A stretch of 64,000 nucleotides of DNA from Burkholderiales bacterium (GCA_016213325.1 JACRAY010000017.1:1-64000); one strand, 5' to 3'. Shown: positions 49,596 to 59,581, counted from the first letter of the stretch. Program-made: numbers and translations. Notes: generated by a model from the sequence alone, not told the origin.

Positions 49596-50315
49596 TCAGG
49601 CGGTCACCAGGGTGCCTTCGTCCTCGCCCATCACCACGCGCATCAGCGCGCCGTGCTTGAAGATCGAGAACACCTTGATCGGCAGCTTCTGGTCGCGGCA
49701 CAGCGCGAAGGCGGTGGCGTCCATGATGCCGAGGTTGCGGACCATGGCTTCGTCGAAACTGATGCGCGCATACCGGGTGGCCGACGGGTCCTTCTGCGGG
49801 TCGGCCGTGTAGACGCCGTCGACCTTGGTCGCCTTGAGCACGACCTCGGCACCGATCTCGGCGCCCCTGAGCGCGGCCGCGGTGTCGGTGGTGAAAAAGG
49901 GGTTGCCGGTGCCGGCCGCGAAGATCACGACCTTGCCTTCTTCCAGGTACTGCAGCGCCTTGGGCCGGATGTAGGGCTCGACCACCTGCTCGATGTTGAT
50001 GGCGGACATGACGCGCGCGACCAGCCCCTGCTTGTCCATCGCGTCGGCCAGCGCCAGCGCGTTCATCACGGTGGCCAGCATGCCCATGTAGTCGGCGGTG
50101 GCGCGGTCCATGCCGACCGAGCCGCCCGCCACGCCGCGGAAGATGTTGCCGCCACCGATGACCACGGCCACCTCCACGCCCAGGTTCACCACCTCGGCCA
50201 CCTCTTCGACCATGCGGACGATGGTGGCCCGGTTGATGCCGAACGGGTCATCGCCCATCAGCGCCTCGCCGGACAGCTTCAGCAGGATGCGCTTGTGGGC
50301 GGGCTTCTCGGGCAT
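49596..50315 (-). CDS. pyrH: UMP kinase
   Basis: 239 aa hexameric amino-acid-kinase-fold enzyme that phosphorylates UMP to UDP. The glycine-rich N-terminus is [22 protein letters not shown] binding is shown by [12 protein letters not shown], and the phosphate/ATP part by [19 protein letters not shown] and [13 protein letters not shown]. Usual length. Between tsf and frr, the standard order. Confidence 0.97.
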   Translation of the reverse strand: MPEKPAHKRILLKLSGEALMGDDPFGINRATIVRMVEEVAEVVNLGVEVAVVIGGGNIFRGVAGGSVGMDRATADYMGMLATVMNALALADAMDKQGLVARVMSAINIEQVVEPYIRPKALQYLEEGKVVIFAAGTGNPFFTTDTAAALRGAEIGAEVVLKATKVDGVYTADPQKDPSATRYARISFDEAMVRNLGIMDATAFALCRDQKLPIKVFSIFKHGALMRVVMGEDEGTLVTA

Positions 50316-50368
50316 GTAGGCTTTCTCCGGGTCCAGACGGTGTGGAGTTTAGCGGCCTTGCGGCCGGC

Positions 50369-51262
50369 TCAGGCGCCCTGGCGGGCGGCGGCGACCTGCG
50401 CCGCCACTTCGGCCGCGAAGTCGTCCACCTTCTTCTCGATGCCCTCGCCCACCACGTACAAGGTGAAGCCCTTCACGGTGGTGTTGGCGGCCTTGAGCAT
50501 CTGCTCCACGGTCTGCTTGTCGTTCTTCACGAACGCCTGGTTCAGCAGCGACACTTCCTTCAGGTACTTCTGCACCGACCCTTCGACCATCTTGGCCACG
50601 ATGTCGGCGGGCTTGCCCGACTCGGCGGCCTTCTGCTGGGCGATGGAGCGCTCCTTGTCCACCAGGTCGGCGGACACCTCGGCCGACGACAGCGCCACCG
50701 GCTTCATCGCCGCGACGTGCATGGCAACGTCCTTGGCGGCGACCTCGTCGCCTTCGAACTCGACCATGACGCCGATGCGCGTGCCGTGCAGGTAGCTCAC
50801 CAGCTTGTTGCTGCCGGCAAAGCGCTTGAAGCGGCGAAAGCTCATGTTCTCGCCGATCTTGCCGACGAGGCCCTTTCGCACGTCTTCCAGGGTGGGGCCG
50901 AAGCCGTCCTGGCTGTGCGGCAGCGCACCCAGCGCGGCGACGTCGGCGGGGTTGTTCTTCGCCACGAGTTCGGCAGCGGCCTTCGCCATCGCCAGGAAAC
51001 TGTCGTTCTTGGTGACGAAGTCGGTCTCGCAGTTGATTTCGATCAGCGAGCCGGTGGTGCCCTCGATGTGCGAGGCGACCACGCCTTCGGCGGTGATGCG
51101 CGAGGCGGCCTTGCCGGCCTTGTTGCCCAGCTTGACGCGCAGGATCTCCTCGGCACGGGCCATGTCGCCGTCGGCCTCGGTGAGCGCCTTCTTGCATTCC
51201 ATCATGGGCGCGTCGGTCTTAGCGCGCAGTTCGCCGACCATGCTTGCGGTGATAGCAGCCAT
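50369..51262 (-). CDS. tsf: elongation factor Ts
   Basis: 297 aa nucleotide-exchange factor for EF-Tu. The N-terminal UBA-like domain ends with the key motif [16 protein letters not shown] (T-D-F/A-P-M type loop), followed by [10 protein letters not shown] and the core [10 protein letters not shown] that inserts near the EF-Tu nucleotide site. A hairpin lies between it and rpsB. Confidence 0.97.
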   Translation of the reverse strand: MAAITASMVGELRAKTDAPMMECKKALTEADGDMARAEEILRVKLGNKAGKAASRITAEGVVASHIEGTTGSLIEINCETDFVTKNDSFLAMAKAAAELVAKNNPADVAALGALPHSQDGFGPTLEDVRKGLVGKIGENMSFRRFKRFAGSNKLVSYLHGTRIGVMVEFEGDEVAAKDVAMHVAAMKPVALSSAEVSADLVDKERSIAQQKAAESGKPADIVAKMVEGSVQKYLKEVSLLNQAFVKNDKQTVEQMLKAANTTVKGFTLYVVGEGIEKKVDDFAAEVAAQVAAARQGA

Positions 51263-51297
51263 TTCTTGTCCTCTTGATCAGTTGAATCCGGTTGTGC

Positions 51298-51322
51298 GAA
51301 GGGGGCTGTGAAAGCCCCCTTC
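51298..51322 (-). terminator. attenuator-like hairpin between rpsB and tsf
   Basis: A perfect 10-bp stem (51298-51307 with 51313-51322) with a 5-nt loop. No T tract follows on the minus strand, so partial termination or mRNA processing is more likely than full stop, as known for the rpsB-tsf operon of E. coli. Confidence 0.55.
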
Positions 51323-51346
51323 TGCTGCTCCAGGGCGCCGGTGCGC

Positions 51347-52108
51347 TCAGGAGGCCTGGGAGCCTTCTTCGACTTCGACGAATTCGTCGCCGCCGCCGGC
51401 ATTGGTGACGGCGCGGGCGACGTCGGCAACGGCGTTGGCCCTGCCTTCCAGGACGGCGTCGGCGATGCCGCGCACGTACAGGGTGACGGCCTTGGCGGAG
51501 TCGTCATTGCCGGGGATCACGTAGTCGATGCCCTCGGGCGAGTGGTTGGAGTCCACCACGGCGATGATCGGGATGCCCAGCTTCTTGGCTTCGGCCACGG
51601 CGATCTTGTGGTAGCCCACGTCGACGATGAACAGTGCGTCCGGCAGGGTGTTCATGTCCTGGATGCCGCCGATGTCCTTCTCCAGCTTGTCCATCTCGCG
51701 GGTGAACATGAGCTGCTCCTTCTTGCTCATGGCTTCGAGGCCGGCTTCCTGCTGCGCCTTCATCTCCTTCAGGCGCTTCAGCGACGTCTTGACGGTCTTG
51801 AAGTTGGTCAGCATGCCGCCCAGCCAGCGCTGGTTGACGAAGGGCATGCCGGAACGCGCGGCCTCGGTGGCCACCAGCTCGCGCGCCTGGCGCTTGGTGC
51901 CCACCATCAGGATGGTGCCGCGGTTGGCTGCCAGCTGGCGCGCGAACTTCATCGCGTCCTGGAACATCGGCAGCGTCTTTTCCAGGTTGATGATGTGGAT
52001 CTTGTTGCGATGGCCGAAGATATACGGGGCCATCTTGGGGTTCCAGAAGCGCGTCTGGTGCCCGAAATGGACACCGGCTTCCAGCATTTCACGCATGGTG
52101 ACGGACAT
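51347..52108 (-). CDS. rpsB: 30S ribosomal protein S2
   Basis: 253 aa. The signature [22 protein letters not shown] region is present (key block [14 protein letters not shown]), with [10 protein letters not shown] and the [19 protein letters not shown] loop. The C-terminal extension is acidic ([13 protein letters not shown]). The start [12 protein letters not shown] fits with GGAG upstream. It leads the rpsB-tsf-pyrH-frr series and has a leader of about 140 nt. Confidence 0.98.
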   Translation of the reverse strand: MSVTMREMLEAGVHFGHQTRFWNPKMAPYIFGHRNKIHIINLEKTLPMFQDAMKFARQLAANRGTILMVGTKRQARELVATEAARSGMPFVNQRWLGGMLTNFKTVKTSLKRLKEMKAQQEAGLEAMSKKEQLMFTREMDKLEKDIGGIQDMNTLPDALFIVDVGYHKIAVAEAKKLGIPIIAVVDSNHSPEGIDYVIPGNDDSAKAVTLYVRGIADAVLEGRANAVADVARAVTNAGGGDEFVEVEEGSQAS

Positions 52109-52252
52109 GGTTGCTCCAAAGGTTGGGTCTAGAATCCGCTCCGAAATCGCTGTCCTCTGCAAAGAGGGGCGACACCTTGTTGGGACGGATCCGCGTTTTC
52201 GCCTTGCTGCAGTGGCGGCGCACGACGCGACAACACCCAGCAAAACCGTGAG

Positions 52253-52258
52253 ATTATA
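52253..52258 (-). promoter_or_regulatory. extended -10 element of rpsB
   Basis: TGC-TATAAT on the minus strand, an extended -10. It begins only 2 bp from the ATG of the divergent amidase gene, so RNA polymerase at rpsB would cover the amidase start. The -35 would lie inside the amidase coding region and is poor. The resulting leader of about 140 nt could host S2 autoregulation. Confidence 0.6.
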
Positions 52259-52260
52259 GC

Positions 52261-53592
52261 ATGCAACCTGACCTGCTCGGGACGCGCGAGCGCCTCTGCC
52301 AAGGGGAGTCCACCGCATCCGATGAGCTCGAAAGCGCGCTGGCTGCAGCGCAGTCGCCGTCGTGCCGGCATGCCTTCCTGAAAACCGACCCCGAGGGCGC
52401 CCGCCGCGCCGCGGCGGCCGGCGCGGGCAAGCCGCTGGCGGGGCTTGCCGTGTCGGTGAAGGACCTGTTCGACGTGGCGGGCGAAGTCACGGCGGCCGGC
52501 TCCCTGGTGCTGGCCGATGCGCCGCCCGCGCAGCACGACGCGCCCGCTGTCGCCCGGCTGAAGGCCGCCGGCGCGGCCATCGTCGGACGCACCAACATGA
52601 CCGAGTTCGCCTTCTCGGGCGTGGGCGTGAACCCCCACCACGGAACGCCCGCCAACCCGGCCGACGCGACCACGCCGCGCATCCCGGGCGGCTCCTCGTC
52701 GGGTGCTGCCGTATCGGTCGCCACCGGCGCGGCGTTTATCGGCCTGGGCTCCGACACCGGCGGCTCGATCCGCATCCCGGCGGCACTTTGCGGCGTGGTG
52801 GGGTTCAAGTGCACCGCCCGCCTGGTGCCCACGGAAGGCGCCATCCCGCTGTCGACCACGCTCGACACCGCCTGCGCGATGACGCGCTCGGTGCGTGACG
52901 CCATCCTGGCGCATGAGATCCTGGCGGCGCGCAGCGTCACGCGTTCCTCCGCGCCGCTGGCGGGTTACCGGCTCGCAGTCGCCCGCACCCACATGCTCGA
53001 TGCGCTGGCACCGGGGGTGGCACGCGCATTCGAACGTGCGCTTGCGCTGTTGCGCAATGGCGGTGCGCACATCGACGAGATCGCGCTCGACGAGGTGAAG
53101 CGGATCGTCGCCATCCAGGCGGCGGGCGGCTTCACCGGCGCCGAGGCCTTTGCCTGGCACCGCAAGCTGCTCGAGGCGCGCCAGCAGGACTACGACCCGC
53201 GCGTGCGCATGCGCATCGTGCGCGGCGACCAGATGAAGGCGCACGAGTACCTTGAGCTGATGACCGAGCGAGGGCATGCCGTCGCGGGCATGGAGTCGGC
53301 GCTGCACGAATACGACGCGGTGCTGTCGCCCACGCTGCCGATCGTCGCACCGCCGATCGCGGACGTGGCGCCCGGCGCCGAGCGCGACGAAGCCTTCTTC
53401 CGCACCAACAACCTGCTGCTGCGCAACCCGAGCATCGTCAACATGCTCGACGGCTGCGCCATTTCGATCCCCTGCCACGCGCGCGGCGAGCTGCCGGTGG
53501 GCCTCATGCTGTGGCACGGGCAGCTGCGAGACGATACGATCCTGAACCTCGCACTACAGGCGGAAGCCGCGCTGGCCCCCAACATCGAATGA
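52261..53592 (+). CDS. amidase signature family hydrolase
   Basis: 443 aa. The Ser-cisSer-Lys triad is visible: K67 ([10 protein letters not shown]), S145 in GGSSSG (143-148) and nucleophile S169 in [13 protein letters not shown]. It hydrolyses a C-N amide bond, but the substrate is unknown; GatA-type function is unlikely because gatB/gatC are not beside it. No ribosome-binding site precedes the ATG at 52261, which abuts the rpsB -10 element, so translation may be leaderless. It overlaps the next gene by 4 nt. Confidence 0.87.
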   Translation: MQPDLLGTRERLCQGESTASDELESALAAAQSPSCRHAFLKTDPEGARRAAAAGAGKPLAGLAVSVKDLFDVAGEVTAAGSLVLADAPPAQHDAPAVARLKAAGAAIVGRTNMTEFAFSGVGVNPHHGTPANPADATTPRIPGGSSSGAAVSVATGAAFIGLGSDTGGSIRIPAALCGVVGFKCTARLVPTEGAIPLSTTLDTACAMTRSVRDAILAHEILAARSVTRSSAPLAGYRLAVARTHMLDALAPGVARAFERALALLRNGGAHIDEIALDEVKRIVAIQAAGGFTGAEAFAWHRKLLEARQQDYDPRVRMRIVRGDQMKAHEYLELMTERGHAVAGMESALHEYDAVLSPTLPIVAPPIADVAPGAERDEAFFRTNNLLLRNPSIVNMLDGCAISIPCHARGELPVGLMLWHGQLRDDTILNLALQAEAALAPNIE

Positions 53593-54863
53593 GAATCGCC
53601 ATCGTGGGCGCCGGCATCATCGGCGTGACCACTGCCTACGAACTGGCCGCCGACGGCCATGAAGTCACCGTCTTCGAGCGCCGCGGCGCCGCCGCACTGG
53701 AAACCAGCTTCGCCAACGCCGGCGTGGTCGCCCCCGGCTACGTGACGCCCTGGGCAGCGCCGGGCATGCCGGGCAAGGTGGGCCGCTACCTGCTGAGCCG
53801 CCATGCGCCGGTGCGGCTGGCCTGGCCGCTCACCGCGCGCGACATCGGCTGGATGTGGGCCTGGCGGCGCGCCTGCCGGCTCGAAACCTACCTCGCCAAT
53901 CGCTCGCGCATGCAGCGGCTGGCCTTCTACAGCCGCGAGCGCCTGCACGGGCTGCGCGATGCACTGCAGATCGAGTACGACCACAGCCCCGGCTACATGG
54001 TGATGCTGCGTTCTGAGCGCGACCGCAAGCTGGCGCAGCCCGGCTTGCAGTTGCTGCGCGATGCCGGCGTCAAGTTCAGCGAGATCGACGCCACGCAGGC
54101 ACGCGAGGTGGAGCCGGCGCTGAACCCCGACACCAGCTTTGCCGCAGCGATCCACCTGCCGGACGACGAGGTCGGCAATTGCCGCCAGTTCGCGCTGCTG
54201 CTGAAGGGCCATGCCCAGGCCATCGGCGCGCGGTTCGAGTTCAACGTGGCCGTGGCACCGCTGGATGCCGCCGACCCGGCGCTGCTCACGATCACGCAGC
54301 AGGAGACGCTCGAGACGGTGCGGGCCCGCTTCGACGCGGTCGTGGTGTGCTCCGGCGTCGAGTCGGCCCCCTTGCTGCGCCCGCTGGGCCTGCGCATCCC
54401 GCTGGCCCCGGTGCACGGCTACTCCGTGAGCGCGCCGATCCGCGAGCCGCTGAACGCGCCGCGCAGCGGGCTGATGGACGAGCGCTACAAGGTCGCGATT
54501 TCGCGGCTGGGCAATCGGGTGCGCGTGTCCGGCAGCGCCGAGATCGGCGGCGACCCCGAGCGCAAGCGGCCCGCGGCGATCCAGACGCTTTACAAGGTGT
54601 TGCATGACTGGTTTCCCGGCGCGGCCCAACTGGCCAACACCGGCGCGGCGGTGCAGGAGTGGAAGGGCGCGCGGCCCATGATGCCCGACGGCCCGCCCGT
54701 GCTGGGGGCCACGGGGACGCCCGGCGTCTGGGTCAACCTGGGGCACGGCTCCAGCGGCTGGGCGCTCTCATGCGGCAGCGCCCGCGTGGTGGCCGACCTG
54801 GTCGCAGGGCGCGCGCCCGAGATCGATGTCGAGGGCCTCGGCGTCGAGCGGCTGGCTGGGTGA
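53589..54863 (+). CDS. FAD-dependent D-amino acid dehydrogenase-like oxidoreductase (DadA family)
   Basis: 424 aa. The FAD-binding Rossmann motif is [19 protein letters not shown] (G at 7, 9 and 12) with E30 of VTVFERR; the DAO fold continues with NAGVVAPGYVTPWAAPG, typical of DadA, and the C-terminal GHGSSGWALSCGSA. It probably oxidises a D-amino acid or related amine and passes electrons to quinones. It overlaps the amidase by 4 nt, so the pair may degrade an amide to an amino acid and then to a keto acid; this is inference. Confidence 0.85.
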   Translation: MRIAIVGAGIIGVTTAYELAADGHEVTVFERRGAAALETSFANAGVVAPGYVTPWAAPGMPGKVGRYLLSRHAPVRLAWPLTARDIGWMWAWRRACRLETYLANRSRMQRLAFYSRERLHGLRDALQIEYDHSPGYMVMLRSERDRKLAQPGLQLLRDAGVKFSEIDATQAREVEPALNPDTSFAAAIHLPDDEVGNCRQFALLLKGHAQAIGARFEFNVAVAPLDAADPALLTITQQETLETVRARFDAVVVCSGVESAPLLRPLGLRIPLAPVHGYSVSAPIREPLNAPRSGLMDERYKVAISRLGNRVRVSGSAEIGGDPERKRPAAIQTLYKVLHDWFPGAAQLANTGAAVQEWKGARPMMPDGPPVLGATGTPGVWVNLGHGSSGWALSCGSARVVADLVAGRAPEIDVEGLGVERLAG

Positions 54864-54873
54864 CAATGCCCCC

Positions 54874-56298
54874 ATGCAGCGCGTCACCCCCGACCGCCCC
54901 TGGCCGCTCTTCGACGTCGCGGCCATCCGCGGCATCGAACGCACCGCCTCGGGCAACTTGCCGCCCCACACGCTGATGCAACGCGCCGGGCTGTCGGTAG
55001 CCCGGCTGGCGATGGCGATAGCGCCGCATGCGCGCACCATCTGGATCGCCTGCGGGCCCGGCAACAACGGCGGCGACGGCCTGGCCGCTGCCACGCACCT
55101 GAAGCGCTGGGGGCGCGAGCCTCTGGTCACGTGGCTGGGCACCGAACGCAAGACGCCTCGCGATGCGATGGCCGCGCTGGAACTGGCGCGCGAGGCCGAG
55201 GTCGACTTCATCGAACGGCCGCCTGCCGAGTGGGACCTGGCCATCGACGCGCTGCTGGGCATCGGCGGCAACCGGCCGCCGGACGGCAGCGTGCTGGGCG
55301 CGGCCGACTGGCTGAACCGCAGCCGCGCGCCGGTGCTCGCCGTGGACATACCCACGGGGCTTTCGGCCGACAGCGGCTGCGGCATGCACGTGCGCGCGAC
55401 GCACACGCTGACGATGCTGGGGCTGAAGCCCGGCCTCTTCACGGCCGAGGGCCGGGACGCCACGGGCGAAGTGTGGCTGGACGACCTGGGCGTGGAACAG
55501 CCCGCTTCGGGCATGAGCGCGCTGCTGGCCGGCCCGCCCCCGGTGGCCAAGCGCCCCCACGCGTCGCACAAAGGCAGCTACGGCGACATCGCGGTCGTCG
55601 GCGGTGCGCCCGGCATGACAGGCGCCGCGCTGCTGGCGGCCTCGGGCGCACTGCATGCAGGTGCCGGCCGCGTCTACGTCGCCATGCTGGACGGAGCCGC
55701 ACCGGGGGTCGACTGGCGACAGCCGGAGCTGATGTTCCGCGCCTGGGATTCGCTGGACTTCGCGTCGATGACGGTGGCTGCCGGCTGCGGCGGCGGCGAC
55801 GCCATTCGCGCAGCCTTGCCCAAGCTGCTGTCGACCGCGAAGGCGCTGGTGCTGGACGCCGACGCCATCAACGCCATCGCGGCCGACCCGCAACTGCAGG
55901 CCCTGCTGCAAGCGCGCGGCCGGCGCAGCCGAGCGACGGTGCTGACGCCGCATCCGCTGGAGGCCGCGCGCCTGCTGGATGCGACCACGCAGGACGTGCA
56001 GATGCAGCGCCTGGCCGCGGTGCGCGAACTGGTGAAGCGCTACGCGGCGGTGGTCGTGCTGAAGGGTTCAGGCACCGTCATCGGGGCGCCGGGTGAGGTT
56101 GCGCGCATCAATCCCACCGGTAACCCGCGGCTGGCCACCGCGGGCACCGGCGACGTGCTGGCCGGCATGGTCGCGGCGCGCCTCGCGCACGGCGCGAGCG
56201 CTTTCGATGCGGCTTGCCACGCGGTGTACCTGCATGGCAAGGCCGCGGACGAGTGGCCGAAGGACCGTGCGCTGACGGCTTCGATGCTGGCGCGCTGA
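54874..56298 (+). CDS. nnr: bifunctional NAD(P)H-hydrate epimerase / dehydratase
   Basis: 474 aa repair enzyme for damaged NAD(P)HX. The N-terminal YjeF domain (about 20-210) has GPGNNGGDGLAAATHL and AIDALLGIGG, which epimerise R- and S-NADHX. The C-terminal ribokinase-like dehydratase domain (about 225-474) has GSYGDIAVVGGAPGMTGAA and NPRLATAGTGDVLAGM. Both activities are fused, as in E. coli YjeF. The start MQRVTPDRPWPLFD is 10 nt after the DadA-like gene; it may share its promoter. Confidence 0.93.
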   Translation: MQRVTPDRPWPLFDVAAIRGIERTASGNLPPHTLMQRAGLSVARLAMAIAPHARTIWIACGPGNNGGDGLAAATHLKRWGREPLVTWLGTERKTPRDAMAALELAREAEVDFIERPPAEWDLAIDALLGIGGNRPPDGSVLGAADWLNRSRAPVLAVDIPTGLSADSGCGMHVRATHTLTMLGLKPGLFTAEGRDATGEVWLDDLGVEQPASGMSALLAGPPPVAKRPHASHKGSYGDIAVVGGAPGMTGAALLAASGALHAGAGRVYVAMLDGAAPGVDWRQPELMFRAWDSLDFASMTVAAGCGGGDAIRAALPKLLSTAKALVLDADAINAIAADPQLQALLQARGRRSRATVLTPHPLEAARLLDATTQDVQMQRLAAVRELVKRYAAVVVLKGSGTVIGAPGEVARINPTGNPRLATAGTGDVLAGMVAARLAHGASAFDAACHAVYLHGKAADEWPKDRALTASMLAR

Positions 56299-56308
56299 AC
56301 GGCGGGAT

Positions 56309-56327
56309 GCGCGCGCGGTGCGCGCGC
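56309..56327. terminator. GC hairpin between convergent nnr and SDR genes
   Basis: An 8-bp all-GC stem GCGCGCGC (56309-56316 with 56320-56327) and a 3-nt loop in the 45-bp gap between two convergent genes. It has no T tract; it may act as a bidirectional weak terminator. Confidence 0.4.
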
Positions 56328-56343
56328 CGGCCCCGCACTACCG

Positions 56344-57096
56344 TTAACCGCGGCCTTCGAAAGGCATCTTGGTCGCCTTGACCGTGTGGAACAGCACGTT
56401 GGCTTCCAGCGGCAGGCTCGCCATGTACAGCACCGACTGGCCGACGATCGCCACGTCCATCATCGGCTCGGGCTTGATCTCGCCGTTGGCCTGCTGCACG
56501 CCCTTGGCCATGCGCGCGGCCAGTTCCGTCACCGCGTTGCCGATGTCGATCTGGCCCACCGCGATGTCGTACTTGCGCCCGTCGAGCGCCGCCGTCTTGG
56601 TAAGGCCGGTGACGGCGTGCTTGGTGGCCGTGTAGGCGATCGAGTTCGGCCGCGGCGCATAAGCCGAGATCGAGCCGTTGTTGATGATGCGCCCGCCCAT
56701 GGGCTGCTGCGACTTCATGATGCGGAAGGCCTGCTGCAGGCAATAGAACATGCCGTTCAGGTTGGTGTCGACCACCTTCTTCCAGTCCTCGATGCGGAAG
56801 TCCTCGATCGGCTGGGTGATCGACACGCCCGCGTTGTTGAACAGCAGGTCGACGCGGCCGAAGGCCTTGACGACGCTGGCGAACATGGCTTCGACCGAAG
56901 CGGGGTCCGTGACGTCGCAGGTGACGGGTAGCCCGCGGTCGGCTGCGCCGGACTGGGCGATGGTTTCCTGCAGCGGTTCGATGCGCCGGCCGGTGACGGC
57001 GACGCGCCAGCCCGCACCCAGCAGCGCGAGCGCTGCGGCCTTGCCGATGCCGGTACCGCCTCCGGTGACGATGGCGACCTTGGTGTGGTTTTCCAT
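56344..57096 (-). CDS. short-chain dehydrogenase/reductase
   Basis: 250 aa classical SDR. The NAD(P) motif is TGGGTGIG (11-18); LLFNNAGVS holds the NNAG motif; the catalytic Ser is in [11 protein letters not shown] and the Tyr-Lys pair in [10 protein letters not shown]. Substrate unknown; the Arg after TGR (VTGRR) suggests NADPH preference. A half copy of the carA repeat lies 20 nt upstream of its start codon. Single-gene unit. Confidence 0.9.
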   Translation of the reverse strand: MENHTKVAIVTGGGTGIGKAAALALLGAGWRVAVTGRRIEPLQETIAQSGAADRGLPVTCDVTDPASVEAMFASVVKAFGRVDLLFNNAGVSITQPIEDFRIEDWKKVVDTNLNGMFYCLQQAFRIMKSQQPMGGRIINNGSISAYAPRPNSIAYTATKHAVTGLTKTAALDGRKYDIAVGQIDIGNAVTELAARMAKGVQQANGEIKPEPMMDVAIVGQSVLYMASLPLEANVLFHTVKATKMPFEGRG

Positions 57097-57115
57097 TGTT
57101 GCTCCTCCAATTGCC

Positions 57116-57136
57116 GGGGTTTCACCCCAGCCTACG
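57116..57136. repeat. half copy of the carA-end repeat
   Basis: GGGGTTTCACCCCAGCCTACG is nearly identical to the right arm of the inverted repeat at 35615-35638. Only one arm is present, between the SDR start and the rnr end, so it forms just a short internal hairpin (GGGG/CCCC). Confidence 0.65.
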
Positions 57137-57161
57137 TTTCAAACCCCCCGACCTTAACGTT

Positions 57162-59387
57162 TCAGCGCCGCGGCTTACGCGCCTTGGACTTCGCTGTGGC
57201 CTTCTTCGCCGCGCCCCTGGACGTCTGCAGCGGCGAACGCGCCGTCTTCGTCGCCGCCTTGCGCGGTGCCCCCTTGCGCTTGGCCGGCACGTGCTCCTCT
57301 TCGGGCACGCCCTTCTCCTTCATGGCGCGCGCCACCAGCGCGTCGGACTCGCGCACCAGCCGGAAGTCGATGCGGCGGCCGTCCAGGTCCACCCGGCTCA
57401 CCTGCACGCGCAGGCGCGTGCCGATGGCGTAGCGGATGCCCGTGCGCTCGCCGCGCAGTTCCTGCCGCGTCTCGTCGAACTTGAAGTATTCGCCGCCGAG
57501 TTCGGTGATGTGCACGAGACCCTCGACGTACATCGCATCCAGCGTCACGAAGATGCCGAAGCTGGTGACCGCGCTGACCAGCCCGGAGTATTCCTCGCCG
57601 AGGTGGTCGCGCATGTACTTGCACTTGAGCCACGCCTCCACGTCGCGGCTCGCCTCGTCGGCGCGGCGCTCGTTGGCGCTGCAGTGGAAGCCCGCGGCTT
57701 CCCAGGCCTGCACCTCGCGGCTGGGCGGCGGCGGCGCCTTCTTCAGCTTGTGGGTGGGCGCTGCGACGCGCGCAGCCAGCCGCCGGGCCAGTTTCTCGTG
57801 CGCCTCGCCCGGCGTGGGCAACGCGGGCAGCTCGTAGCGGTCCCGGGCCAGGATCGCCTTGATCACGCGGTGCACCAGCAGGTCCGGGTAGCGCCGGATC
57901 GGGCTGGTGAAGTGGGTGTAGGCGTCGTAGGCGAGCCCGAAGTGCCCGCTGTTGATCGGCGTGTAGATCGCCTGCTGCATGGACCGCAGCAGCATGGTGT
58001 GGATCTGCTGCGCGTCGGGCCGCTCCTTGGTGGCCGCGGCGATCTTCTGGAACTCCGCGGGCTTGGGGTCCTCGCTGATGGTGAGCCCCACGCCCATGGC
58101 CTTGAGGTAGCCGCGCAGGATGTCCTTCTTCTCCGGCGTCGGGCCTTCGTGTACGCGGTACAGCCCCGGGTGCTCGGCCTGCTGGATGAAGTCGGCCGCG
58201 CAGACGTTGGCGGCGAGCATGGCCTCCTCGATCAGCCGGTGGGCGTCGTTGCGCACGCGCGGCACGATCTGCTCGATGCGGCCGTTCTCGTCGCACATGA
58301 TCTGCGTTTCCACCGTCTCGAAGTCCACCGCTCCGCGCGCGTTGCGCGCCTTCAGCAGCGCCACGTATACGTCGTGCAGGTTCATCAGGTGCGGCACGAG
58401 GTCCTTGCGCCGGGTGGCGTCGGGGCCGCGCGTATTGGCCAGGATGGCGGCTACCTGGGTGTAGGTGAGCCGTGCATGGCTCCACATGACCGCCGGGTAG
58501 AACTGGTAGGCATGCACCTCGCCCGAGGCGTTCACCAGCATGTCGCAAACCATGCAAAGGCGGTCCACTTCGGGGTTCAGCGAGCACAGGCCGTTCGATA
58601 GTTTCTCCGGCAGCATCGGGATGACCCGGCGCGGGAAGTAGACGCTGGTCGCGCGGTCGTACGCATCGACGTCGATGGCGTGTCCGGTCTCCACGTAGTG
58701 GCTCACGTCCGCGATGGCCACCAGCAGCCGCCAGCCCTTGCCGCGGCCCACGCGCGCCGGCTCGCAATAGACGGCGTCGTCGAAGTCGCGCGCGTCCTCG
58801 CCGTCGATGGTGACGAGCGGCACGTCGGTCAGGTCCACCCGGTTCTTGCGGTCGGCCGGGCGCACCTTGTCGGGCAACGCCCGCGCCATCGCAATGCATG
58901 CCTCGGAGAACTCGTGCGGCACGCCGTACTTGCGCACGGCGATCTCGATCTCCATGCCGGGGTCGTCGATTTCGCCCAGCACTTCCTTCACGCGGCCCAC
59001 CGGCTGGCCGTACAGGCTGGGCGGTTCGGTGAGTTCGACCACGACCACCTGGCCGGACTTGGCAAGGCCGGTCGCGCCCTTGGGGATCAGGACGTCCTGG
59101 CCGTAACGCTTGTCTTCGGGCGCCACGAGCCAGACGCCGCTTTCGTGCAGCAGCCGGCCGATGATGGGTTGCGGCGGCCGCTCGACGATTTCCACCACGC
59201 GGCCTTCGGCGCGGCCCTTGCGGTCGTAACGGATGATGCGGGCCTTGACACGGTCGCGGTGCAGCACCGCGCGCATCTCGTTGGGGGGCAGGTAGATGTC
59301 GCCCTCTCCGTCGTCGCGCACGACGTAGCCGTGGCCGTCGCGGTGTCCCTGGATGACGCCTTCGATCTCGTCGAGGAGTCCGGGCAT
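57162..59387 (-). CDS. rnr: ribonuclease R
   Basis: 741 aa 3'-5' exoribonuclease of the RNB family that degrades structured RNA. Two cold-shock domains (about 8-150; GHRDGHGYVVRDD, GRLLHESGVW), the RNB catalytic domain with VTIDGEDARDFDDAV (Asp cluster that binds Mg), and FTSPIRRYPDLLVHR, then the S1 domain (about 605-690; GLVSAVTSFGIFV) and a Lys/Arg-rich tail. It lacks the N-terminal winged-helix region (about 60-80 residues) of E. coli RNase R. ATG 59387 has no clear ribosome-binding site; TTG 59414 is the other option. Confidence 0.93.
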   Translation of the reverse strand: MPGLLDEIEGVIQGHRDGHGYVVRDDGEGDIYLPPNEMRAVLHRDRVKARIIRYDRKGRAEGRVVEIVERPPQPIIGRLLHESGVWLVAPEDKRYGQDVLIPKGATGLAKSGQVVVVELTEPPSLYGQPVGRVKEVLGEIDDPGMEIEIAVRKYGVPHEFSEACIAMARALPDKVRPADRKNRVDLTDVPLVTIDGEDARDFDDAVYCEPARVGRGKGWRLLVAIADVSHYVETGHAIDVDAYDRATSVYFPRRVIPMLPEKLSNGLCSLNPEVDRLCMVCDMLVNASGEVHAYQFYPAVMWSHARLTYTQVAAILANTRGPDATRRKDLVPHLMNLHDVYVALLKARNARGAVDFETVETQIMCDENGRIEQIVPRVRNDAHRLIEEAMLAANVCAADFIQQAEHPGLYRVHEGPTPEKKDILRGYLKAMGVGLTISEDPKPAEFQKIAAATKERPDAQQIHTMLLRSMQQAIYTPINSGHFGLAYDAYTHFTSPIRRYPDLLVHRVIKAILARDRYELPALPTPGEAHEKLARRLAARVAAPTHKLKKAPPPPSREVQAWEAAGFHCSANERRADEASRDVEAWLKCKYMRDHLGEEYSGLVSAVTSFGIFVTLDAMYVEGLVHITELGGEYFKFDETRQELRGERTGIRYAIGTRLRVQVSRVDLDGRRIDFRLVRESDALVARAMKEKGVPEEEHVPAKRKGAPRKAATKTARSPLQTSRGAAKKATAKSKARKPRR

Positions 59388-59409
59388 GCGGTCTAAATTA
59401 TTTTTGATA

Positions 59410-59415
59410 TACAAT
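59410..59415 (+). promoter_or_regulatory. -10 element of tRNA-Leu
   Basis: TACAAT (within TATACAAT) lies 17 nt before the first tRNA base, fitting a start near 59422. It overlaps the 5' end of the divergent rnr gene. No clear -35 is seen. Confidence 0.5.
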
Positions 59416-59432
59416 CCTTCTTTTCCTGAAGC

Positions 59433-59517
<85 letters not shown>

Positions 59518-59529
59518 AATGCAAATGAT

Positions 59530-59571
59530 AAAGCCGGTGGCACCGTCAAGGGCCACCGGCTTTGTTGTTTT
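59530..59571. terminator. bidirectional Rho-independent terminator of tRNA-Leu and rimO
   Basis: A 12-bp perfect stem (59530-59541 with 59552-59563) with a 10-nt loop, followed on the plus strand by GTTGTTTT. The convergent rimO ends 10 nt away, so it serves both. Confidence 0.85.
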
Positions 59572-59581
59572 GTAGCGCGCG

